Notes under the pieces: model-generated | Seen by the model: only the letters and a program-made list of their open reading frames with translations | Told to the model about the DNA's origin: nothing | The model's database searches: none | Program-made: the position numbers and the translations under genes | In this document: one piece after another, positions 1 to 5,353 of the stretch | Numbering within the stretch: position 1 is the first letter of the stretch | Layout: every line of letters begins with the position of its first letter | Assembly: GCA_028710385.1 (NCBI GenBank) | Contig: JAQTUC010000080.1 | Coordinates: 1 to 6,604 of the forward strand | DNA from: Candidatus Omnitrophota bacterium | Lineage (GTDB): Bacteria; Omnitrophota; Gorgyraeia; Duberdicusellales; 4484-171 | Length of the DNA: 6,604 nt | Direction of reading: 5' to 3'

Positions 1-634
1 CCTAAAAGATGAGGCCGGAGTTACAGACTTAAGCAGCGGCCAGTTTGATTTAGCGTATGACACGCGCGACAACGTGTTCTCTCCGTTAACAGGCGTCTAT
101 TTTACAAACAATTTCCAGGTTACCGGTGGGCCGTTTGGAGGGGACAGGGATTTTGTGAAATATTTGGGCCGTTTCAGTTACTATTATCCGCTCATAAATA
201 AATCTGTTTTGGAAGGGAGGCTTCGCGTAGGATGGGCTGATCCTTTCTCTGATACAAAAAAAGTTCCTATTTATGAAAGGTTTTTCGCAGGCGGCGCAAA
301 CAGCGTCAGGGGTTATCAGGAAAGAAAAGCAGGGCCTATTGACCCTCAAACGTTTGATCCTCTGGGCGGAGAATCCATGTTTATTGCCAACCTTGAATAC
401 ACTTATCCGCTGGTTGATTTTTTAAAAGTTGCCACCTTTTTTGACGCCGGAAATGTATGGAGTAAAAACAGCGATTTTTTCAAGGAAAAATTATTTAAAA
501 GCGTGGGTTTGGGTATAAGAGTGAAAACTCCCATAGGCCCTGTCAGCGTTGATTATGGCTGGCCACTTGATTTAGAGCCTGGCGAAGAGCATAAAGAGGG
601 GAGATTTCACTTTAACGTAAGTAGAGGTTTCTAG
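1..634 (+). CDS. bamA: BamA/Omp85 outer-membrane assembly protein, C-terminal barrel (5' truncated)
   Basis: This is the 3' end of a BamA-type gene. The frame is open from base 2 and ends at TAG 632-634, giving 210 visible residues; the start and all POTRA domains lie outside the window. The translation begins in mid-barrel with a YDTRDNVFSP segment typical of bacterial surface antigen (Omp85) barrels. Bases 305-316 encode VRGY, the equivalent of the conserved VRGF/Y motif of loop L6 that folds back into the barrel. A late FFDAGNVW strand and a GPVSVDYGWPLD strand follow. The protein ends in FHFNVSRGF with a terminal Phe, as expected of an outer-membrane beta-signal. In the family, BamA inserts beta-barrel proteins into the outer membrane. 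The adjoining ompH/skp gene favours BamA over TamA or another Omp85 member, although the missing POTRA region prevents proof. GTG at 74 is an internal Val codon, not a start. Confidence 0.93.
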   Translation, partial: LKDEAGVTDLSSGQFDLAYDTRDNVFSPLTGVYFTNNFQVTGGPFGGDRDFVKYLGRFSYYYPLINKSVLEGRLRVGWADPFSDTKKVPIYERFFAGGANSVRGYQERKAGPIDPQTFDPLGGESMFIANLEYTYPLVDFLKVATFFDAGNVWSKNSDFFKEKLFKSVGLGIRVKTPIGPVSVDYGWPLDLEPGEEHKEGRFHFNVSRGF

Positions 635-637
635 TTG
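619..637 (+). repeat. Direct repeat copy 1, over the bamA stop codon
   Basis: This 19-base stretch contains the last codons and stop of bamA. It recurs at 709-730 with the same bases plus a three-base insertion (CTG). The longest uninterrupted shared block is GGTTTCTAGTTG (626-637 and 719-730). No function is known; a small local duplication is the simplest explanation. Confidence 0.6.
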
Positions 638-708
638 CCTGCCAAACGCGCCTCTTAACTGTTTCTGATTTGTTTCACAGGTGATACAGGCAAAAACAGC
701 CAAAGAGG

Positions 709-730
709 AAGTAGACTGGGTTTCTAGTTG
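709..730 (+). repeat. Direct repeat copy 2, in the bamA-ompH spacer
   Basis: This is the second copy of the 619-637 sequence, with CTG inserted at 716-718. It lies 93 bases downstream stop-to-stop, so it stays in the bamA reading frame and reads SRLGF-stop against SRGF-stop in the real C-terminus. The intervening frame has a TAA at 656-658, so this is not a readthrough extension. It sits just upstream of the ompH ribosome binding site. Confidence 0.6.
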
Positions 731-734
731 TAAA

Positions 735-741
735 AAGGAGG
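735..741 (+). promoter_or_regulatory. Strong Shine-Dalgarno of ompH/skp
   Basis: AAGGAGG is followed by a six-base spacer to ATG 748. It is the only full-consensus ribosome binding site at normal spacing in the window and fixes the ompH start. The chaperone may therefore be translated more strongly than its neighbours, which have weak or no such sites (inference). Confidence 0.85.
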
Positions 742-747
742 ATTTCG

Positions 748-1254
748 ATGAAAAAGTGCATTATTTTTCTTGTGGCGTTAGCTGTTACGTGTTCGTTTTC
801 CCAGATTTCATTTGCCAAAGATCTAAAAATAGGCTATTTGAATTTTCTGGAAGTGTTTAACGAATATAACAAAACAAAAGATTATGACGAAGTGTTAAAC
901 AAAAAAGCAGAAGCAAAAGAAAAAGAACTGAAAGTCAAAGAGTCAGAAATAGAGAAAATGCAAAGCAAGCTCAATGTTCTTAAGGATAAAGAAAAAGCAA
1001 AGGAAGAAAAAAATTTTCAGAAAGTAGCTCAGGATTTTATCCAGCTTAAAAGGCAATCACTGATTGATCTTAAGAAGGAAAAAGACGAGAAAATGAAAGA
1101 GATAATTGAAGATATAGACAAGGCTATAAAAGATTACGCAAAGAAAAACAACTTTGATTTAGTGGTGCATGGAAGCGCTGTTTTGTACGGCGATAACGCC
1201 ATGGATATCACAAAGGATATTTTAAAAATTGTAAATTCTACCGCGAAGAAATAG
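748..1254 (+). CDS. skp: OmpH/Skp family periplasmic chaperone
   Basis: The 168-residue protein has the OmpH/Skp plan. A Sec signal peptide (residues 1 to about 23: MKK, a hydrophobic core, then ISFA before KD) is followed by a short N-terminal segment (KIGYLNFLEVFNEY). A long, very Lys/Glu-rich helical arm spans about residues 45-120 and is expected to form a coiled coil. A C-terminal strand-helix element (FDLVVHGSAVLYGDNAMDITKDILKIVN) matches the family signature in which a DLV strand precedes a short loop and an (M/L)DIT helix. In the family, trimers hold unfolded outer-membrane proteins in a jellyfish-like cavity and deliver them toward the BAM complex. Its place directly after bamA fits that role and is a widespread order. 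The start is fixed by AAGGAGG six bases upstream. Length is close to that of E. coli Skp. The extreme Lys content of the arm is common in this family. Confidence 0.93.
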   Translation: MKKCIIFLVALAVTCSFSQISFAKDLKIGYLNFLEVFNEYNKTKDYDEVLNKKAEAKEKELKVKESEIEKMQSKLNVLKDKEKAKEEKNFQKVAQDFIQLKRQSLIDLKKEKDEKMKEIIEDIDKAIKDYAKKNNFDLVVHGSAVLYGDNAMDITKDILKIVNSTAKK

Positions 1255-1330
1255 AGCAGAAAAAACTTTGCCTGCGCATTAAGCGTGCGGTAATGGGTTA
1301 AAAGCGGTACAAACTGCCTGTGAGTGTGCA

Positions 1331-2377
1331 ATGATTAAGGTTACTCTCGGCGAAATAGCGAAGCTGGTAGAAGGAGAATTGGTAGGTGACAGGGAAACCC
1401 TAATCACCGGTATTTCAGGAATAAAAGAAGCCAAAAAAGGCGATATTACTTTTCTGGCGAATCCAAAATACGAATCATTGCTTGAAGAAACTCAAGCTTC
1501 GGCAATTATCACCTCCAAGCTTTCGGTTGCTTCATCAAAGCCTCTGATTAAAACAGAGAATCCTTCGTTTGCTTTCGCAAAAGTAGTGGCTATGTTTGTG
1601 CCTGAAGCTATATACCACCCAAAAGGACAAAGCGCGCAAGCCTTTATTTCTCCCAAAGCAAAAATCGGAAAAAATGTAGCAGTAGGGCCTTTCGCTATAA
1701 TAGAAGATAATGCTGTCGTCGGCGATGATACGATTGTTTACGGTGGTTGTTATATAGGTTACGACACCAGGATAGGCAAAAAATGCATAATTTATCCCAA
1801 TGTTTCAATAAGAGAAAGAATTGAAATCGGCAGCAGGGTAATTATACATTGCGGCACCGTCATCGGAAGCGACGGTTTTGGTTTTGCAAAAGTTCGCGGT
1901 GTCCAGGAAAAGATTCCGCAGATAGGAACGGTGGTTGTCGAAGATGATGTTGAAATAGGCGCTAATGTCACTATAGACAGGGCGAGATTTGACAAGACTC
2001 TGATAGGAAAAGGCACAAAGATAGATAATCTTGTCCAGATTGCTCACAATGTAATCATCGGAGAGAACTGTTTAATTGTTGCTCAGGCCGGTATATCGGG
2101 AAGCACAACAATAGGCAAAAATGTAATCCTCGCCGGACAGGCAGGGTTGGTAGGGCATATAACGGTAGGTGACGGAGCAATAGCAGCGGCACAGGCAGGC
2201 GTTACAAAATCCATACCACCGCACACTATGGTTTCCGGATACCCTGCCCGCAAGCATGACGTTGCCAGGAGGGTAAATGCCTGCGTGCAAAATCTGCCTC
2301 AACTTTATAAACACATAAAGGAGCTTGAGCAAAAAATAGAAAAACTTGAAAAAATGCTCAAAGGAAAAAATGAATAA
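1331..2377 (+). CDS. lpxD: LpxD, UDP-3-O-(3-hydroxyacyl)glucosamine N-acyltransferase
   Basis: LpxD transfers a 3-hydroxyacyl chain from ACP to the 2-amino group of UDP-3-O-acyl-glucosamine, the third step of lipid A synthesis, in the cytoplasm. The 348 residues show the usual three parts. An N-terminal uridine-binding domain (about 1-100) carries GDITFLANPKY. A left-handed beta-helix of hexapeptide repeats spans about 105-305. A C-terminal helix (about 315-348, KELEQKIEKLEKM) looks like a coiled coil. The catalytic His is His239 in KIDNLVQIAHNVIIG, the same number as in E. coli LpxD. IGSDGFGFA (about 178-186) is another LpxD hallmark. ATG 1331 gives a normal family N-terminus. The 76-base upstream gap has no convincing Shine-Dalgarno (at best GTGAG at 1320-1324) and no clear promoter. 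The last eight bases overlap the start of lpxC-fabZ, implying coupled translation. Confidence 0.96.
   Translation: MIKVTLGEIAKLVEGELVGDRETLITGISGIKEAKKGDITFLANPKYESLLEETQASAIITSKLSVASSKPLIKTENPSFAFAKVVAMFVPEAIYHPKGQSAQAFISPKAKIGKNVAVGPFAIIEDNAVVGDDTIVYGGCYIGYDTRIGKKCIIYPNVSIRERIEIGSRVIIHCGTVIGSDGFGFAKVRGVQEKIPQIGTVVVEDDVEIGANVTIDRARFDKTLIGKGTKIDNLVQIAHNVIIGENCLIVAQAGISGSTTIGKNVILAGQAGLVGHITVGDGAIAAAQAGVTKSIPPHTMVSGYPARKHDVARRVNACVQNLPQLYKHIKELEQKIEKLEKMLKGKNE
2361..2364 (+). promoter_or_regulatory. Shine-Dalgarno that sets the lpxC-fabZ start
   Basis: AAGG inside the last codons of lpxD lies five bases before ATG 2370. It supports ATG 2370 over the in-frame TTG at 2346, which would add eight residues (beginning with lpxD-derived KKCSKEK) with no match to LpxC N-termini. 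Because the site lies within lpxD, translation of the two genes is probably coupled. Confidence 0.65.
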
Positions 2378-3677
2378 ACAACGCACGATAAAAGGAAAAA
2401 TATCATTTGAAGGCATCGGGCTTCACAGCGGACAAAAATCAAGGATTGAAATACTTCCTGCGCCGATAAATACCGGAATAATTTTTATAAGGCAGGATAT
2501 GGGCAGTCAGCTTATAAAAGCCGACTTCTATTCAATAGGTTCTGCTGAAAAATTTCCAAGGCGCACGTCAATCTCCGCAAGCGGCGTTTACATCCATACG
2601 ATTGAGCATTTAATGGCTGCTTTGAATATTTTAAAAATTGACAATATCCAGGTAAATATCTGGGGGGAAGAAGTACCCGGGCTGGATGGAAGCGCCAGGG
2701 AATTTGTCCAGAAAATCAAGGAAGTCGGAATTGAAGAGCAGGACGCGCCGATAAATTTTCTGGCGATAAAAGAACCAATATGGGTTGAAGAGGCACAAAC
2801 CAGCATAGTTGCGCTTCCTTATGACGGGCTGCGCATGTCTTATGCTCTTAAATATGACCACCCGGCGATAGGCAGCGGGTATGTGGATATCCTTTTGGAT
2901 GGAAACACTCAGGAAAATGTTTTTGAGGCCAGGACGTTCTGCCTGGAAGATGAAGTTAAATCGCTGCTTGATATAGGCCTTGGTAAAGGCGCTAATTACG
3001 AGAATACGCTTGTGGTCTCAAAAACCGGTGTAGTTAAGAATAAATTGCGCTTCCCCGATGAATTCGTAAAACATAAAATACTTGATTTGATAGGCGACTT
3101 ATATCTCGCGGGCCCGTTAAAAGCTCATATTATTGCGGTTAAAAGCGGCCATTCTTTGAATATAAAACTGCTTGAGAAACTGCGCCGGTACAAAGAGAAA
3201 ACAGTCGGCGCCGGAGTCGGATCGCATACTTCCTTTGTCCCTGCCACTAACCAGTTAAGCAGTGAAGAAATAATGAAACTTCTGCCGCACCGTTATCCAT
3301 TTTTACTGGTGGACCGTATAGTTGATATGGAAAAGTTTAAACGAGCGGTAGGCATTAAGAACGTCACAATGAATGAGCACTTTTTCCAGGGCCATTTTCC
3401 CGGAAGGCCTGTTATGCCCGGAGTTTTAATAATTGAAGCAATGGCTCAGGTGGGCGGAGTGCTTATGCTTTCAGGCGAAGAAAACAAAGGCAAGCTTGCT
3501 TATTTTATGGCTGCAAACAATGCAAAATTTCGCAGAACCGTTGTCCCCGGAGACCAGCTTGTGATTGAAGTGGTTGCCGGAAAAGTGCGCAGCAAAACAG
3601 GTATAGTCTACGCAAAAGCCTTTGTTGATGAAAAGCTTGCCGCAGAAGCAGAATTAATGTTTGCTCTTGTTGATTAA
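2370..3677 (+). CDS. lpxC-fabZ: Bifunctional LpxC deacetylase / FabZ dehydratase fusion
   Basis: One 435-residue protein (counted from ATG 2370) joins two enzymes. Residues 1 to about 285 are LpxC, the zinc deacetylase that commits UDP-3-O-acyl-GlcNAc to lipid A. Visible family residues are the Glu79-His80 pair in HTIEHLMAAL, Thr189 in EARTF, His235, Lys236, Asp239 and Asp243 in the FVKHKILDLIGD run, and His261 in KSGHSLN. These correspond to the E. coli zinc ligands His79, His238 and Asp242 and to Glu78, Thr191, Lys239, Asp246 and His265. After a linker of only about 12 residues, about 297-435 is FabZ, the 3-hydroxyacyl-ACP dehydratase. It carries LLPHRYPFLLVDRI and GHFPGRPVMPGVLIIEAMAQ, with catalytic His342 and Glu356 at the family spacing of 14. 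The frame is uninterrupted, so both activities look intact. Such fusions are known in Bacteroidetes and some other diderms. The start overlaps lpxD by eight bases. Confidence 0.96.
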   Translation: MNKQRTIKGKISFEGIGLHSGQKSRIEILPAPINTGIIFIRQDMGSQLIKADFYSIGSAEKFPRRTSISASGVYIHTIEHLMAALNILKIDNIQVNIWGEEVPGLDGSAREFVQKIKEVGIEEQDAPINFLAIKEPIWVEEAQTSIVALPYDGLRMSYALKYDHPAIGSGYVDILLDGNTQENVFEARTFCLEDEVKSLLDIGLGKGANYENTLVVSKTGVVKNKLRFPDEFVKHKILDLIGDLYLAGPLKAHIIAVKSGHSLNIKLLEKLRRYKEKTVGAGVGSHTSFVPATNQLSSEEIMKLLPHRYPFLLVDRIVDMEKFKRAVGIKNVTMNEHFFQGHFPGRPVMPGVLIIEAMAQVGGVLMLSGEENKGKLAYFMAANNAKFRRTVVPGDQLVIEVVAGKVRSKTGIVYAKAFVDEKLAAEAELMFALVD

Positions 3678-3702
3678 GGGGCTCCTAGCTTCTTAAAATT
3701 AA

Positions 3703-3730
3703 TTGTCCTCAACCCTTTTTCTGTTATAAT
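3703..3730 (+). promoter_or_regulatory. Predicted sigma70-type promoter for lpxA (leaderless or nearly so)
   Basis: A perfect extended -10 element, TGTTATAAT (3722-3730), lies 16 bases downstream of TTGTCC (3703-3708), which matches four of six consensus -35 positions. With usual spacing the transcript would begin near 3737, one base before ATG 3738, so the mRNA would have virtually no 5' leader. The absence of any Shine-Dalgarno before lpxA fits this. It lies in the 60-base gap after lpxC-fabZ, the natural place for a second promoter in the cluster. This is predicted from sequence only. Confidence 0.65.
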
Positions 3731-3737
3731 AAATAAA

Positions 3738-4517
3738 ATGTCTGGGAAAATTGATAAAAAAGCTATTGTCAGCGAAAAAGCACGGCTGGATTCTTCAGTC
3801 ATTGTCGGGCCTTATGCTGTAATCGGCCCGGATGTGGAAATCGGGCAAGGCACCATTATTGATGCTTTTGCTCAGATTGTAGGGAACACGAAAGTTGGAA
3901 AAAACTGCCATATTTTTTCTCACGCAGTTTTGGGAAACCCGCCTCAGGATTTAAAATACAAAGGCGAAAAGACTTTCCTTGTCGTGGGAGACAATAATAT
4001 TATACGCGAATTTGTCACGATGAATCTCGGCACGGAGAAAGATTCAAAAACACTAATAGGCAGCAACAATCTCATTATGGCTTATTCTCATGTAGCCCAC
4101 GATTGCATAATAGGAAATAACAACGTGCTTGCCAACTGCGCTACTTTAGCCGGACACGTTACAATAGAAGACAGAGTAACGGTGGGCGGATTGGTTGCTA
4201 TACATCAATTTTGCAGGCTGGGAATGCTTTCTATAGTTGGGGGCTGCTCAAAGGTTGTCCAGGATGTTGCGCCTTTCTCAATGAGCGACGGGCACCCTTC
4301 AGTAACCTGCGGCCTTAATCTTATAGGGCTTAAACGCGCAAATTTCTCCCTGGAAGCCGTCCGCACCCTTAAAAAAGCTTTCAAAATTATTTTTTTTGAA
4401 GGCCATACTTTTGACAAAGCGGAGGAAATGGTTAAAAAAGAATTACCACTAACCAAAGAACTTAACTACTTGCTTTCATTCATTTCTTCGTCAAAGCGCG
4501 GCTTGGGTAGACAATAG
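3738..4517 (+). CDS. lpxA: LpxA, UDP-N-acetylglucosamine O-acyltransferase
   Basis: LpxA adds the first 3-hydroxyacyl chain to the 3-OH of UDP-GlcNAc, starting lipid A synthesis in the cytoplasm. The 259 residues (E. coli has 262) show an N-terminal left-handed beta-helix (about 1-190) and a C-terminal helical domain (about 195-259). LpxA-specific motifs are GNPPQDLKYKGE (about 66-77), the catalytic His121 in SHVAHDCIIGN, LAGHV, IHQFC with His156, and LIGLKRANFS. Gly169 in the IVGGCS motif aligns by motif with E. coli Gly173, the acyl-ruler position. A Gly there leaves room for a long (about C14) chain, whereas Met at that site in Pseudomonas restricts it to C10. Chain length here is therefore an inference. 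ATG 3738 gives the normal N-terminus. There is no Shine-Dalgarno, and a strong -10 ends seven bases upstream of the start. Confidence 0.96.
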   Translation: MSGKIDKKAIVSEKARLDSSVIVGPYAVIGPDVEIGQGTIIDAFAQIVGNTKVGKNCHIFSHAVLGNPPQDLKYKGEKTFLVVGDNNIIREFVTMNLGTEKDSKTLIGSNNLIMAYSHVAHDCIIGNNNVLANCATLAGHVTIEDRVTVGGLVAIHQFCRLGMLSIVGGCSKVVQDVAPFSMSDGHPSVTCGLNLIGLKRANFSLEAVRTLKKAFKIIFFEGHTFDKAEEMVKKELPLTKELNYLLSFISSSKRGLGRQ

Positions 4518-4541
4518 TTCTCGTTAATAATTAAAGAGCAT

Positions 4542-5351
4542 ATGAAACTCGGAATTATTGCCGGAAATCGCCTCCTTCCAATTGTCCTTGCCAAAGCTAT
4601 CAAAAAACAAAATCCGCAGATAGAGCTTGTAGCTTTTTGCTTTAACAACGAAACCTCCGGCCTGATAAAAAAATACGCTGATAGAACCTACTGGTTTTCA
4701 ATAGGAAGCCTTGGGGTATTACGTGACGCAATCAACAAGGAAGGCCTATCTGACTGCATTATGGCTGGCCAAATTACGCCTTTACGTATTTTTAACCGCA
4801 AAAAATGGGATAGCGAACTGCTAAAACTCGTTGAAGAAACAAAAGATATGCGTCCCCACACTATTTTTTCAAACATTATAAAGTATCTTGAGCAACACGG
4901 AGTGAAATTTATTGATTCAACGGCATATTTGAAAGAAAGCCTTGCCCAGGAAGGCGTAATGAACGGGTTAAGCTACCCCGGGGGAGTTAAAGAGGATATA
5001 GAATTCGGAGCAAAAATAATTTCACGGTTTGCGGATCTTGATATCGGACAAACCATTGCCGTTAAAAATAAAAGTGTTGTTGCGGTTGAGGCGCTGGAAG
5101 GGACAGATAATACCATAAAGAGCGCATCCCGGCGTGCAGGAACAGGCATGGTTGTGCTGAAATTTAGCAAAGTTAACCAGGATCTACGCTTTGACGTCCC
5201 AGTTGTAGGGATAAAAACACTTAGCCTTCTAAAGGGAACAAGAGCTTCAGCGCTTGTTTTGGAAGCCGGTAAGGTCTTAATATTGGAAAAGGCGGAATTT
5301 TTAAATCTTTGCACAAAATACAGTATTCCGGTAATAGGCATAAATAGATAA
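4542..5351 (+). CDS. lpxI: LpxI, UDP-2,3-diacylglucosamine pyrophosphatase
   Basis: LpxI hydrolyses UDP-2,3-diacylglucosamine to lipid X and UMP, the fourth step of lipid A synthesis. It replaces the unrelated LpxH (beta/gammaproteobacteria) and LpxG (chlamydiae). The 269 residues match the DUF1009/LpxI family. An N-terminal domain begins KLGIIAGNRLLP, the family's IAGNG-like opening, and contains CIMAGQITP (about 72-80) and DMRPHTIFSNI. A C-terminal domain (from about 135) carries GQTIAVKNKSVVAVEALEGTD (about 169-189) and DLRFDVPVVGIKTL (about 214-227). The catalytic Asp known as Asp225 in Caulobacter LpxI is probably Asp218 in RFDVP, but Asp189 in EGTD is also conserved and I could not align them to decide. 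The gene starts 24 bases after lpxA. Only a weak, close AAAGAG (4533-4538) precedes ATG 4542. In many bacteria lpxB follows here; it does not in this window. Confidence 0.95.
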   Translation: MKLGIIAGNRLLPIVLAKAIKKQNPQIELVAFCFNNETSGLIKKYADRTYWFSIGSLGVLRDAINKEGLSDCIMAGQITPLRIFNRKKWDSELLKLVEETKDMRPHTIFSNIIKYLEQHGVKFIDSTAYLKESLAQEGVMNGLSYPGGVKEDIEFGAKIISRFADLDIGQTIAVKNKSVVAVEALEGTDNTIKSASRRAGTGMVVLKFSKVNQDLRFDVPVVGIKTLSLLKGTRASALVLEAGKVLILEKAEFLNLCTKYSIPVIGINR

Positions 5352-5353
5352 GC

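Noticed and set aside
635..747. Possible small gene in the bamA-ompH spacer (frame 659-727, ending SRLGF).
   Set aside because: It has no acceptable start codon with a ribosome binding site, only about 22 codons and no similarity beyond the repeated bamA tail.
1271..1290. Small hairpin around GCGCATTAAGCG in the ompH-lpxD gap.
   Set aside because: Only three Watson-Crick pairs plus wobbles, with no T tract after it. It does not support a terminator or regulatory RNA call.
2072..2416. Minus-strand open frame of 114 codons opposite lpxD and the start of lpxC.
   Set aside because: Lies antisense to well-supported genes; its translation is Cys- and Tyr-rich with no recognisable domain. The same applies to the minus-strand frames at 4973-5341 and 5403-5645.
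3676..3720. Possible terminator after lpxC-fabZ: AAGGG (3676-3680) could pair with CCCTT (3713-3717) followed by T's.
   Set aside because: The stem is only five base pairs with a loop of about 32 bases, and the T run lies inside the promoter spacer. Not convincing as an intrinsic terminator.
4503..4531. Possible promoter for lpxI: TTGGGT, 17 bases, AATAAT.
   Set aside because: The -35 matches only three of six positions and the -10 lacks the important first T. The AT-rich gap makes such matches common.
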